Source: Actinokineospora enzanensis DSM 44649
GTDB taxonomy: Bacteria; Actinomycetota; Actinomycetes; Mycobacteriales; Pseudonocardiaceae
Direction of reading: 5' to 3'
DNA: 64,000 bases
NCBI RefSeq assembly: GCF_000374445.1
Contig: NZ_KB894417.1
Coordinates: forward strand, 1-64,000
A program made the position numbers and the translations under genes. Each line of letters begins with the position of its first letter. Position 1 is the first letter of the stretch. The notes beneath the pieces are model-generated. The model was not told the DNA's origin. It saw only the letters and a program-made list of their open reading frames with translations, and did not search any database. Below, in pieces: positions 54,484 through 63,917 of the stretch.

Positions 54484-56118
54484 TCAGAGGTTGAAGCGGT
54501 TGACCTGCAACTGCAGTTCGGTCGACAGGCGGGTCAGGCCTTCCAGGACCTCGGCCGTCTTGGTGACCGTGCCGGTGGTGTTGCCCGCGCTCTCGGCGAC
54601 GCCGCCGATGTTGGCCGCGATCTCGGAGACGCCCGCGGAGGCCTCGCCGACGTTGCGGTTCATCTCGGTGGTGGTCGCGGTCTGCTCCTCGACGGCGGAG
54701 GCGATGGTGAGCTGGAAGTCGTTGATCCGGCCGATGATCTCGGAGATCTCGTCGATCGCGTTCACCGCGTTGGCGGTGTCGGCCTGGATCATCTCGACGC
54801 GGCGGGAGATGTCCTCGGTGGCCTTCGCGGTCTCCTGGGCCAGGTCCTTGACCTCGTTCGCGACGACCGCGAAGCCCTTGCCCGCGTCACCGGCACGGGC
54901 GGCCTCGATGGTGGCGTTCAACGCCAGCAGGTTGGTCTGCTCGGCGATCGAGGTGATGACCTTGACCACGTTGCCGATCTCCATCGACGACTCGCCCAGC
55001 TTGGCGACGGTGCCGTTGGTGGCGGCGGCCACGGACACGGCCTGACCGGCGACACCGGCGGCCTCGTTGGCCGACTGCGCGATCTCCTTGATCGAGGCGG
55101 ACATCTCGTCGGCGCCGGTGGCGACCGTCTGCACGTTCTTGGCGACCTGCTCGGCGGCGGCGGTGACGACACCGGCCTGGGCGCTGGTCTCCTCGGCGCT
55201 GGAGGTGACCTGGGTGGACATGTCCGACATCTGCTGGGTGGAGTTCTTCAGCGAGCCGACACCGCGGGAGATGGTGCCGACGATCTCGCGCATGGAGTCC
55301 ACGGCCTTGTTCAGCGCGGTGGCCATGCGGCCGACCTCGTCGCGCGAGCTGACCTCGACGTTCTGGGTGAGGTCGCCGTCGGCCACGCCCTCCAGGGCGG
55401 CGGACAGGCCGCGCATCGGCTTGGTGATGGAGCGGGTGATCAGCAGGCCCACCGCGACGGAGGCGACCAGGCCGACGGACAGCAGGATGATCGCGACGAC
55501 GACGCTGCGGTCGCGCTCGGTGGTGACCTTCTCGATCTCGGTCAGCGTGCGCTGGCGCTCGGCCTCCAGCATCCGGGCGGAGACCTCGTTGAACTTGACC
55601 AGCTGCGGCAGGCCGTCCTTGTAGAAGGCCTGCACGCCGAGGGTGTTGCCCGCGGTAGCGTTCGGGATGACCTCGGTGCCCAGGACCTGGCCGAACGCCG
55701 CGCTCGCCGCGTTCCACTCGTCGATCAGCTTCTGGTCGAAGGTGCCCCGGGACTGGTAGGCCTTGTAGGCGGCGAAGGACGCGTCGATCTTCTTGTTGGC
55801 CTCGGCCAGGATCGTGCCCGCGTCGGCCGGGTTGCCGATCGCGCTGGCCAGCAGCATGTACAGGGTGCCGCCGGAGCCGTCGGCGTTCAGCGCGTTCAGG
55901 TCGTTGAGCGCGGCGACGTTGTTGTCGATGCGCTTGGTGGACTCCGCGGCGGAGTTCAGTGCGATGATCCCGACGATGCCGACCGCGATCGTGATCAGGC
56001 TGGAGAACACGACAACGGACAGGATCTTGCTGGTGAGCGAGCGGCCGATGAACAGCCCTCGCGCCCCCTTGCGCCGGCCCGAAGCCGATACGGGATCAGC
56101 GGTGGTGGACTCGGTCAT
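54484..56118 (-). CDS. Methyl-accepting chemotaxis protein
   Basis: 544 residues from ATG 56118. Layout: cytoplasmic N-tail, span 1 at about 32-54 ([20 protein letters not shown]), a four-helix-bundle-type periplasmic sensor (about 55-205), span 2 at about 208-228 ([20 protein letters not shown]), HAMP with [20 protein letters not shown], and a long coiled-coil signalling domain whose hairpin tip reads [18 protein letters not shown], with [20 protein letters not shown]. It signals ligand changes to CheA/CheW. No other che gene is in the window. Its presence implies motility in at least one life stage. The 56119-56389 stretch upstream holds only promoter sequence. Confidence 0.95.
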   Translation of the reverse strand: MTESTTADPVSASGRRKGARGLFIGRSLTSKILSVVVFSSLITIAVGIVGIIALNSAAESTKRIDNNVAALNDLNALNADGSGGTLYMLLASAIGNPADAGTILAEANKKIDASFAAYKAYQSRGTFDQKLIDEWNAASAAFGQVLGTEVIPNATAGNTLGVQAFYKDGLPQLVKFNEVSARMLEAERQRTLTEIEKVTTERDRSVVVAIILLSVGLVASVAVGLLITRSITKPMRGLSAALEGVADGDLTQNVEVSSRDEVGRMATALNKAVDSMREIVGTISRGVGSLKNSTQQMSDMSTQVTSSAEETSAQAGVVTAAAEQVAKNVQTVATGADEMSASIKEIAQSANEAAGVAGQAVSVAAATNGTVAKLGESSMEIGNVVKVITSIAEQTNLLALNATIEAARAGDAGKGFAVVANEVKDLAQETAKATEDISRRVEMIQADTANAVNAIDEISEIIGRINDFQLTIASAVEEQTATTTEMNRNVGEASAGVSEIAANIGGVAESAGNTTGTVTKTAEVLEGLTRLSTELQLQVNRFNL

Positions 56119-56389
56119 AGCCTTCGCGCCCTTCGTCGTGTGTCAGCCGCGCGCCCGGCCCGGGTGGCGGTTTCCTGCTTCAACGGCCAGCACATCGGCT
56201 CGGCAAGTCCACACCTGAACGTTTTGCGCCACTCGTTCGGATGACCCTGCGACGCTCCGGAGACATCCCCTGATCAGGGCAGACGGATGGCAGGCCGGAC
56301 CGTGTTCTGCTGGGCTGGCGGGAGGCGACCGGTCGGGGCCCGGCCGTCCGCGACAGGCGAGGAGACCGGACGAGCGATTGGAGCGGGCG

Positions 56390-57814
56390 ATGTTCCCGGA
56401 CGCACCGATGATGGTCCTGCCCGAGGAGCGGCTGCGGGCACGGGTCCACGACCTGATGCCGCGGCTGTGGGAGAGCCTCGCCGAGCTGGTCACGCACCAG
56501 TCGGTGTACGGGGACCCGGAGCCGCCGCTGGAGGTGACCGCGCAGACGATCGCCGAGATGTTCCACGACGTCGGCATCACCACCGCGCAGGTGGATCACG
56601 TCACGCACAACGGCCGCACGTCCGCGCCGCTGGTGCTGGCCGACCAGGTGGCGCACGAGGGCCTGACGACCGTGTTGTTGTACGCGCACTACGACGTGCA
56701 GCCCGCCGACGAGTCGGGGTGGCGGACCAAGCCGTTCAAGCCGGAGACGATCGACGACGAGAACCACGACCCGCGCATGTACGGGCGGGGCGCGGCCGAC
56801 GACAAGTCCGGCGTGATGATGCACCTGGGCGCGATCCAGGCGCTGCGCGGCAACCTGGGGCAGCTGCCGTTGAACATCAAGGTGGTGCTGGAGGGCGAGG
56901 AGGAGACCGGCGGCAGCGTGCTGGAGCAGTTCCTGGCGGCGAACGAGGACGACAAGCGGTTCCACGCCGACCTGATCATCATCGCGGACACCGGGAACGT
57001 GCGGGTGGGCGCGCCGACGCTGACCGAGACGCTGCGCGGGATCGTGGTGGCCGACGTGGAGGTCGAGACGCTGGCGCACAAGGTGCACAGCGGCATGTAC
57101 GGCGGCCCGATCCCGGACGCGTTCATGGCGCTGGTGCAGATGCTGGCGTCGTTGCAGGATCCGAGCACCGGTGACGTGTCGGTGGCGGGCCTGAAGGACT
57201 ACGACCACCCGGGCTGGCCGACGGTGTCCGAGGCGGAGCTGCGCGCCGCGGCCGGCGTGCTGCCGCGTACGAACCTCATCGGCAGCGGCACCCTGCAGAA
57301 GCTGCTGTACGGCAAGTCGTCGGTGAACGTCATCGGCCTGAGCGGATTGCCGCTGGTCAGCGGCGCGTCGAGCGCGTTGTGCCCGAAGGCGAAGGCGCGG
57401 GTGAGCCTGCGGTTGGCGCCGAACCAGGACCCGGGCGAGGCGTTCGCGCACCTGCGTGACCACCTCGTGGCGGCCGCGCCGTGGGGCCTGGAGGCGGACG
57501 TGCGGCAGGTCGGCGAGGGCGCCGGGTTCATCACCGGGGAGGGCGAGCACCAGCGCGAGATCGAGGAGGCGCTGTGCGAGGCCTACCAGGTGGACGCGGT
57601 GGTGCGGTCCGGTCAGGGCGGGTCGATCCCGCTGGTCAACGCGTTCCGCGGGGCCAACCCGACCTCGGACGTCGTGCTGTGGGGCTGTGAGGAGCCGCGC
57701 GCGAACATCCACGGCAAGAACGAGAGCGTCAGCTGGTCGGAGCTGGAGCATATGACGTTGGCGGAGGCGCTGCTGCTGCAGTCGGTGATGAGCCCGATCC
57801 CGCTGCAGCAGTGA
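56390..57814 (+). CDS. M20-family dipeptidase
   Basis: 474 residues, ATG 56390 with GGAG seven bases upstream. Zinc peptidase of the M20 family: LLYAHYDVQPADESGW (metal His and catalytic Asp), MYGRGAADDKSGVMMHLGAI (bridging Asp), VLEGEEETGGSVLEQFL (catalytic Glu and metal Glu), IADTGN, then the dimerisation domain and final HGKNESVSW with a metal His. Hydrolyses dipeptides in the cytoplasm. A 15-bp hairpin follows the stop. Confidence 0.95.
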   Translation: MFPDAPMMVLPEERLRARVHDLMPRLWESLAELVTHQSVYGDPEPPLEVTAQTIAEMFHDVGITTAQVDHVTHNGRTSAPLVLADQVAHEGLTTVLLYAHYDVQPADESGWRTKPFKPETIDDENHDPRMYGRGAADDKSGVMMHLGAIQALRGNLGQLPLNIKVVLEGEEETGGSVLEQFLAANEDDKRFHADLIIIADTGNVRVGAPTLTETLRGIVVADVEVETLAHKVHSGMYGGPIPDAFMALVQMLASLQDPSTGDVSVAGLKDYDHPGWPTVSEAELRAAAGVLPRTNLIGSGTLQKLLYGKSSVNVIGLSGLPLVSGASSALCPKAKARVSLRLAPNQDPGEAFAHLRDHLVAAAPWGLEADVRQVGEGAGFITGEGEHQREIEEALCEAYQVDAVVRSGQGGSIPLVNAFRGANPTSDVVLWGCEEPRANIHGKNESVSWSELEHMTLAEALLLQSVMSPIPLQQ

Positions 57815-57836
57815 CGCCGCCCTATCCTGCTTCCGG

Positions 57837-57877
57837 GTGAATCGAGGGCGTCGATAGAGTGAACGCCCTCGATTCAC
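57837..57877 (+). terminator. Hairpin terminator after the dipeptidase gene
   Basis: GTGAATCGAGGGCGT (57837-57851) and its exact complement (57863-57877) enclose 11 bases; 22 bases past the stop codon. Confidence 0.75.
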
Positions 57878-57937
57878 GAGCCGCTGGGGGCAGGGGATGC
57901 GGGACACGATCGATGCACGCGGGCCGGGCTGATCCCG

Positions 57938-58381
57938 GTGTGGAGGACGAACGTCGCGGCGGTGCTGGTCGGCCTGCTCGCCGCGGCCGCGATGACCGGT
58001 CTGCGCCTGCTCCTCGGCGACGGCGCCATCCCGGTCGGGCACGCGACCGTAGCGCCCACGATCGACCTGACCGACCGGCCGGACCACGGGCGGACGGTGC
58101 TCCCACCGTCCCAGGTGGATGATGACCGGGACTGGACGCCGCGCCCGCGCGTGGACGACGGCGGTCGCACGCTGTTCGTGCCGGTGATCCAGTCGTCGTG
58201 CGTGGCCGACGAGGTCCGGCTGCTCGACGAACACGAGGACGAGGTGGACGTCAAGGTCCGCCGGGTCTCCACGGATTTCGGCACACTCGCCTGCCTCGGC
58301 TCCATGACCGGCTCCCTCGTCGCGGTGGTACACCTCGACGACCCGCTGGACGACCGCACCGTCGTCATCCGCCACGAATGA
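57938..58381 (+). CDS. Membrane-anchored hypothetical protein
   Basis: 147 residues from GTG 57938. One N-terminal membrane segment (NVAAVLVGLLAAAAMTGLRL) followed by an extracytoplasmic domain with two Cys (IQSSCVADEVRL, FGTLACLGSMTG) that could form a disulfide. No family recognised. Isolated between the dipeptidase and a repeat-bearing gap. Confidence 0.6.
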   Translation: MWRTNVAAVLVGLLAAAAMTGLRLLLGDGAIPVGHATVAPTIDLTDRPDHGRTVLPPSQVDDDRDWTPRPRVDDGGRTLFVPVIQSSCVADEVRLLDEHEDEVDVKVRRVSTDFGTLACLGSMTGSLVAVVHLDDPLDDRTVVIRHE

Positions 58382-58481
58382 CGCCGCGACACAACATTTC
58401 CGGCAACCGCCCGCCCACACCACCGATCCCGCTCCCGACCTGCAGACCGAATCGCGCGCCTTCCCGCGTTTCACCCGTCTC

Positions 58482-58606
58482 AGCGACAGAAGTTGTCCAC
58501 AGGCAAGATCGACAACCCGCCAACCAAGATCCACTGTCGGCACCGACCGGTAGAATGGCCCTCGGGGGATCCCCCTGGGAGCGGCGGGTTTTTGTTGTGG
58601 GGGCGC
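58482..58606 (+). repeat. 125-bp intergenic repeat, copy B
   Basis: AGCGACAGAAGTTGTCCACA, CCAAGATC, GGTAGAATGGCC, the palindrome GGGGGATCCCCC, TGGGAGCGG and GGGTTTTTGTTGTGGGGG occur in the same order and spacing as in the inverted copy at 51834-51957. The two copies bracket the block 52.0-58.4 kb in opposite orientation. The remainder of 58382-58721 holds no supported gene. Confidence 0.75.
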
Positions 58607-58721
58607 CGGGGCGGAGTGGTCTTCAGGGCCGGCGGCCGGTGGGCGGTTTCCGGCAGCCTGACCATGGCGAGCGGGCCGACCCTTGCCAGTAGTCCATAGT
58701 GGGATAAACGTCGCGGCGTGG

Positions 58722-59924
58722 TCAGTGCAGCAGGGACGCGATCATCGGGCCGAAGGCGCCGCCGAGTTGGAAGCACAGGGTGAACAGGCCGACGGCGACC
58801 GGGCGATGTTCCGGGGTCAGCCGGGACGTCCCGATGACCATCAGCGTCGCCTGACCGCCCACCGATGCCAGCACCGCGACCCCGAGTGCGGCGGCAGGCA
58901 CCACTCCCCCGAGCAATGCCAACACCTGCGCGCCGAGCGCCAGTGTCGCCAGCGCGATAGTGACGCGTCCCCGGCCAAGCCGGTCAAGGTTGGTCGTGAC
59001 CAGCAAAGCCAGCAGTGAACCGCTGAGCAGCACGATCAGTTGCGTGACACCGATCCGCGCGTCCGCCCAACCGGCGCCGCGCAGCAGTGTCGGGACGTGG
59101 TAGAGCAGGTAGAAGTACCCGGTCGCGAGAACCAGGATCGTCACGCACGACGCCAGGTACTCGCGGTTGCGGACCAGGGCCAGTGGCACGAACCCCTCCG
59201 GCCGCGACCGTACCCACGGCACCAACGCCACCGCCGTGACGCCCACGACCAGCAGCGCGATCGTCCAGTGTGTACTCAAGACCAGCGCCGACACCAGGCC
59301 CACGAACAGCACGGCGCCGATGGCGTCGAACCGGGTGGGTTCCACCATCCGGTCGACGCGCGGCAGCCTGCGGGCCAGCACGGGTACCGCGACCAGGTTC
59401 ACCGCCGACAGCGCCATGGCCACGTGCCAGCTCGACACACTGGTCACCGCCAGACCCACCACCGGACCCAGTGCGCCCCCGACTCCCGCGCCCACGGACA
59501 CGAGGCCCGCGCGTCCCGGGGTTCCGGCGGCGTTGATGGCCAGGACCATCAGGCCGACACCACCCAGCGCCAGCACGACCCGGCCTGCGACCACCAGGCC
59601 CAGTGTCGGTGCAAGCAGGACGCCGAGTGCTCCGATCACACTGAGCACCGCACTGACGAGCAATGTCATCCGCGGTCCACGCCTGCGGATCAGGTGCCCG
59701 GCCAACGGCGTGCTCACCGCGAGTCCCAGCCCGAACGCGGTGACCACCCAGGTCACCGCGGGAATCCCGGCGCCGAGTTCGGAGGACAATGTGCCGAGCA
59801 CCAAGCCGGGCGCGTTCGACCCCATCGCCACCGGCGCGGCGAGCAACGGCAGCCACACCGACGGGATGGCGTCCGAGTCGACCCGGCGCCGTCCGACGGC
59901 CGCGGGCTGGTCCACGACTGCCAC
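58722..59924 (-). CDS. MFS transporter
   Basis: 400 residues from GTG 59924 with GGGGGC upstream. Twelve predicted spans; LAVSTPLAGHLIRRRGPRMT is the loop 2-3 motif and GAGVGGALGPVVGLAVTSVS the motif C region. Substrate unknown. Divergent from the ArsR-rhodanese regulator across 153 bp, which suggests control by that protein. Confidence 0.88.
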   Translation of the reverse strand: MAVVDQPAAVGRRRVDSDAIPSVWLPLLAAPVAMGSNAPGLVLGTLSSELGAGIPAVTWVVTAFGLGLAVSTPLAGHLIRRRGPRMTLLVSAVLSVIGALGVLLAPTLGLVVAGRVVLALGGVGLMVLAINAAGTPGRAGLVSVGAGVGGALGPVVGLAVTSVSSWHVAMALSAVNLVAVPVLARRLPRVDRMVEPTRFDAIGAVLFVGLVSALVLSTHWTIALLVVGVTAVALVPWVRSRPEGFVPLALVRNREYLASCVTILVLATGYFYLLYHVPTLLRGAGWADARIGVTQLIVLLSGSLLALLVTTNLDRLGRGRVTIALATLALGAQVLALLGGVVPAAALGVAVLASVGGQATLMVIGTSRLTPEHRPVAVGLFTLCFQLGGAFGPMIASLLH

Positions 59925-60077
59925 GGTTGCCCCCTTTTCCGCAGATCTTTAGAATAATCGGCAGACGGTGGACAGGGACAACGGCGAACGGGCCCCGATT
60001 CCCAGTGAAGACGCCGACCGACGCGTTACAGCACGTCAAAGCCGGTTGTGACATCGACCACGAGGAGGAGAACAGCG

Positions 60078-60749
60078 GTGACGGAGTTCGCGGGGGCGCG
60101 GATCTACGACCAGCTCGCCCGCATCGGCAAGGCGCTGGCCAACCCGGTGCGCCTCCGGCTGCTCGACCTGCTGGACGCGGGCGAGCGCTCGGTGGAGGAG
60201 CTGTCGGAATGCTCCGAGGTGCCGGTGAAGAACACCTCGGCCCAGTTGCGACACCTGCTCGCCGCGAACCTGGTCACGTGCCGCCGCGAGGGCACCAGGT
60301 CCTACTACCGGATCGCCGACCCCGAGGTGTCCCGCTTCCTCGGCCGGTTCGCCGACCTCGCCGAGCACCGGCTGGCCGACCTGCGCGTGGAGGTCACCGC
60401 CTACCTGGACGACGCCGACCTGGAACCCGTCTCGGTCACCGAGCTGCGCGACCGCCTGCACGCCGGGGGCACAATGCTGGTGGACGTCCGCCCGGAGGCG
60501 GAGTACCGCGCGGGCCACCTCCCCGAGGCCCGCTCGATCCCGCTGGCGCGCCTGCGCGACCACCTCGACGAGCTGCCCACCGATACCGAGATCGTCGCCT
60601 ACTGCGCGGGCCCCTACTGCGCCACGTCCACCCGCGCCGTCCGCCTCCTGCGCGACGCCGGTCGTCCCGCACGCGTCCTCGCGGGCGGTCTCACCAGGTG
60701 GCGGCGGGCGGGCAACCACGTCACCCGGCAGGCAGGAACGCCCGCGTGA
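60078..60749 (+). CDS. ArsR-type regulator fused to a rhodanese domain
   Basis: 223 residues from GTG 60078 (GAGGAGGAG upstream). Residues 1-95: ArsR winged helix (ALANPVRLRLLDLLDAGERS, SAQLRHLLAANLVTCRREGT). Residues 120-215: rhodanese with LVDVRPEAEYRAGHLPEARS and the active loop YCAGPYCATS supplying the persulfide Cys. Such fusions sense sulfur or redox species. The divergent MFS gene is the likely target. The 3-prime end overlaps the convergent PPOX gene by 29 bp. Confidence 0.92.
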   Translation: MTEFAGARIYDQLARIGKALANPVRLRLLDLLDAGERSVEELSECSEVPVKNTSAQLRHLLAANLVTCRREGTRSYYRIADPEVSRFLGRFADLAEHRLADLRVEVTAYLDDADLEPVSVTELRDRLHAGGTMLVDVRPEAEYRAGHLPEARSIPLARLRDHLDELPTDTEIVAYCAGPYCATSTRAVRLLRDAGRPARVLAGGLTRWRRAGNHVTRQAGTPA

Positions 60750-61188
60750 GCCACCGGTCCGGCCGCACCTCGACGAACTCCGGCGACCCCGCCGGATTGC
60801 CCCCGCCCGCCTCCCACGCCACCCACTCGTCCAGGGCCTCGGCGGGCACGTACCGCCCCAGCACCCTCGCCAGCTCCCCCGGTGTCGCCGCCCCTTGCCG
60901 CACCACGGTCCCCTCGACGGTCACATACCGGTAGGGCTGCTCGGCAACCTGAACCGACAGCGTCAACTGCCCCGCCGCCCGGATCAACCGCGACTTCTTC
61001 TTCCCCGACCGAGTAATCAGTCCCACCGTTCCGCCGGGTTCATAGGCGTACCAGGTAGGCACCGCGAGCGGCGGCCGTTCCTCCCCACTCTCCACGACCA
61101 CGACGGCGACATGCGGCAACGCCAGGAACTCCTCGCGCTCCGCCACCGTCAACTTCCGCACTCCCGGCACCTTCGGTGTCCCGCTCAC
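60721..61188 (-). CDS. PPOX-class flavin/F420-type protein
   Basis: 155 residues from GTG 61188 with GGGAG upstream. Split beta-barrel typical of pyridoxamine-phosphate-oxidase-like proteins: LALPHVAVVVVESGEERPPL, VPTWYAYEPGGTVGLITRSG, KKKSRLIRAAGQLTLSVQVA, and YRYVTVEGTVV. Binds FMN or F420; the reaction is unknown. Convergent overlap with the ArsR-rhodanese gene. Confidence 0.85.
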   Translation of the reverse strand: MSGTPKVPGVRKLTVAEREEFLALPHVAVVVVESGEERPPLAVPTWYAYEPGGTVGLITRSGKKKSRLIRAAGQLTLSVQVAEQPYRYVTVEGTVVRQGAATPGELARVLGRYVPAEALDEWVAWEAGGGNPAGSPEFVEVRPDRWLTRAFLPAG

Positions 61189-61308
61189 GACCACTCCCGA
61201 GTAGACAGTCGACCTCCCTCCACCCTGCCCGCCCGACGCGCGTGGTCCACCCACTGGGAACCCCCAAACACCACCGATCGATACGGCCGGTCAGCCGCTC
61301 CCGGGCCG

Positions 61309-63027
61309 CTATCGCGGCTCGTCCGCCCGAGCCCCGACCGGAACATCCACCGGCACCACGCTCCGGCTTCCCGCCTGCGTCTGGAAACTGGCCGTCACCG
61401 CCGGACGCACGCTCGGATCCGTCCGCGGATCAGGCCGTTCCGCGGACGGCCGTGGCGTGTGGTGAAAATCCGCCTGAACCCGCTCCGGCGTCACATCCAC
61501 CACCACGAACCCGTGCCCGATCCCGTCCAGGTACCGCACTCCCGGATTCGCCCCCACCACCGCAGCCGACAACCGCTCGGTCGCCGCCAACACCGCGTCC
61601 GTGGGCGTCCCCGCGGGCAATGCCCCTCGGACCAGCTCGTAGAACCCGTCGCTGGTGATCGACGGGCAGACGAACTCCACCCCGGCCGACCCGGGCAGGT
61701 CCGACGCCCACGACGAGTGGATGTCACCGGTCAGGACCACGGCGTCCCCCGACCTGATCGCACCGAGATGTCCGAGCAGCGCGGACTGGTCGGCCCGATA
61801 CCCGTCCCATTGATCCGAGTTGACCATCAACTCCTGATCCGGGAATCCCACCGCCGCACCCGGGAACCGCACCGGCGCCAACACGGTCTGGTTCGCCACC
61901 AGGTGCCACGGTCCCGGTCGTTCCACCCTGTCCCGCAACCATGCCAGCTGTTCCGGTTCCATGATGTGCCGTCCCGGATCCGACAGCCGCGCCGCCACCG
62001 CCGGGTCCCCGAGCGGCACGAACCCGCCCCCGCGCCCGCTGAACGGCGGCACCTCGACCTGGACGTCCCGGTTCTGCCGGGTCTCCAGCACCGACAGGTC
62101 GCCCAACGGACCGAACCCGAAACCCCGGAAGAACCGCGTCCCGCGATGCGGCACCCGTTGCTGCTCGGGCAACCGGAACGGCATCCATTCCAGATACGCC
62201 TGGTACGCGTCCCGCCGCCGTTGCGCGAAGTCCCCATCCGTCCCGGGAGTGTGGTTTCCCGCCCCGGTGGACCAGGCGTTGTCGGCCACCTCGTGGTCGT
62301 CGAAGATCGTGACCCAGGGGTGGCGCAGGTGCGCGAGCCGCAGGTGCGGGTCGGCCTTGTGCAGGGCGTGCCGCAGCCGGTAGCCGGTCAGGTCGCGCGC
62401 CTCGATCGGCTCCCCGGGCGGGGCGGCGTCGCTTGACTCGTAGATGTAGTCGCCGACGTGCAGGACGAAGTCGAGGTCGGCGCGCTCGGCGATGGCCTGG
62501 TAGGCGGTGAACAGGCCCGCCGGGTAGTTGCTGCACGACACCAACGCGAACCGCAACGCGTGCAGGCGGTCGCCGTCGTCGGGCGCGGTGCGGGTCATGC
62601 CGACATCGCTGGTCTGTCCCGCCGCGTGGAAGCGGTAGTGATAGCGCGTGTACGGGCGCAGGCCGCGCACGTCCACCTTCACCGTGTGGTCGGAGTCCGG
62701 GCTGGTCCACACCGTTCCCGCGCGCACCACGTGCCGGAACGACGGGTCGCGTGCCAGTTCCCAGCGCACCGGCAGCGGATGTCCCAGACCGCTCCCGGGC
62801 GTCGCCAGGGGCGCGCCCCGGCGGATCGGCGGCGGCGTGGCGCGGGTCCAGATCACCACGGCGTCACCGGTCGGGTCGCCGCTGGCGACCCCGTAGCCGA
62901 ACACGCCGTCGGCCGCCGGTGCCGCCGCGGCCGTCCCGTTCACCAGTCTCGTTCCCATTCCCAGTACCGCCGCGGTGAGCGCGGCCCCCTTCAACACCAG
63001 GCGTCGGCCCGGCAGCCCCAGTTCCAT
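61309..63027 (-). CDS. phoD: Secreted PhoD-like alkaline phosphatase
   Basis: 572 residues from ATG 63027. Tat signal GRRLVLKGAALTAAVLGMGT followed by an Ala-rich cleavage region. PhoD N-terminal domain (YGVASGDPTGDAVVIWTRAT, VKVDVRGLRPYTRYHYRFHA), then the metallophosphatase: SCSNYPAGLFTAYQAIAERA, LHVGDYIYES, TIFDDHEVADNAWS, and VVLTGDIHSSWASDL. Cleaves phosphodiesters outside the cell after Tat export with calcium/iron cofactors. Confidence 0.93.
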   Translation of the reverse strand: MELGLPGRRLVLKGAALTAAVLGMGTRLVNGTAAAAPAADGVFGYGVASGDPTGDAVVIWTRATPPPIRRGAPLATPGSGLGHPLPVRWELARDPSFRHVVRAGTVWTSPDSDHTVKVDVRGLRPYTRYHYRFHAAGQTSDVGMTRTAPDDGDRLHALRFALVSCSNYPAGLFTAYQAIAERADLDFVLHVGDYIYESSDAAPPGEPIEARDLTGYRLRHALHKADPHLRLAHLRHPWVTIFDDHEVADNAWSTGAGNHTPGTDGDFAQRRRDAYQAYLEWMPFRLPEQQRVPHRGTRFFRGFGFGPLGDLSVLETRQNRDVQVEVPPFSGRGGGFVPLGDPAVAARLSDPGRHIMEPEQLAWLRDRVERPGPWHLVANQTVLAPVRFPGAAVGFPDQELMVNSDQWDGYRADQSALLGHLGAIRSGDAVVLTGDIHSSWASDLPGSAGVEFVCPSITSDGFYELVRGALPAGTPTDAVLAATERLSAAVVGANPGVRYLDGIGHGFVVVDVTPERVQADFHHTPRPSAERPDPRTDPSVRPAVTASFQTQAGSRSVVPVDVPVGARADEPR

Positions 63028-63122
63028 CCCGCCAGCATGGCCCAGCCTCCGAGCATGATCAACGAGCCGGATTCCGGGCGTTCCGGGACAACCCGGGACC
63101 CCCCGGGTTCCGTCCTGGATAC

Positions 63123-63917
63123 ATGCGCACCCGACACCTGACCCCGGCCGTCCTGGCGGCACTCGTGCTTGCGGGCTGCGGTCAGTCCGGCGGGAGTACC
63201 ACTCCCGCAGGTCAGCCGCCCGCCGCGCTGGACGGTCCCATCCCGCAGGGCCGGTTCACCGCCGAGACGGCCACCGACAACGGCGCCCCGCACGCCCTCG
63301 TGCCCGGCTCCTCGGTCACCCTCGACTTCCAGGACGGCGGCAGGCTCTCCGCCGCAGCGGGCTGCAACACGATCGGCGGCTCGGTGAGCCTCGCGGGCGG
63401 CACCCTGCAGACCGCCGAGCTCAGCTCCACCGAGATGGCCTGCGACGAGGCCCGGCACCGACAGGACGAGTGGCTGTCCGCGCTGCTGACCGCCAAACCG
63501 GTGTGGAAGCTCGCCGACGACCGGCTCACGCTCACCTCGGCGACCACCGAACTGGTGCTCGGCAAGGCCAAGCCAGCCAACCTGGTCGGACCGAAGTGGG
63601 CGCTGGAGTCCTTGCTGGACGGCCAATCCGCTTCGTCCACACCGGACACCGGCAAGGCGTCGCTGACGTTCGAGAAGGACCAGGTCATGATCCGGACGGG
63701 CTGCAACTCCGGGTCCGCCCCCTACACCGTCGAGGGCACCACACTGCGCTTCGAGCCGCCGATGCTGACCAAGATGGCCTGCGCGGACGGATCCGCCGCG
63801 GTCGAGTCGGCGGTCGTGGCCGTGCTCGGCGAGAAGGTCGAGTACGCCATCGACGGCCAGTCGCTCACCCTCACCAACGGCGCCAAGGCCCTCCAGCTAC
63901 GCGCCACCACTCCCTAG
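63123..63917 (+). CDS. META-domain lipoprotein
   Basis: 264 residues, ATG 63123. Lipoprotein signal MRTRHLTPAVLAALVLAGCG with lipobox LAGC (Cys19). Two META domains: SSVTLDFQDGGRLSAAAGCN with TAELSSTEMAC, and KASLTFEKDQVMIRTGCNSG with MLTKMAC, each with the paired Cys typical of HslJ-like folds. Role unknown; HslJ-like proteins are linked to stress and drug tolerance. The extreme 3-prime end overlaps a minus-strand partial gene. Confidence 0.9.
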   Translation: MRTRHLTPAVLAALVLAGCGQSGGSTTPAGQPPAALDGPIPQGRFTAETATDNGAPHALVPGSSVTLDFQDGGRLSAAAGCNTIGGSVSLAGGTLQTAELSSTEMACDEARHRQDEWLSALLTAKPVWKLADDRLTLTSATTELVLGKAKPANLVGPKWALESLLDGQSASSTPDTGKASLTFEKDQVMIRTGCNSGSAPYTVEGTTLRFEPPMLTKMACADGSAAVESAVVAVLGEKVEYAIDGQSLTLTNGAKALQLRATTP

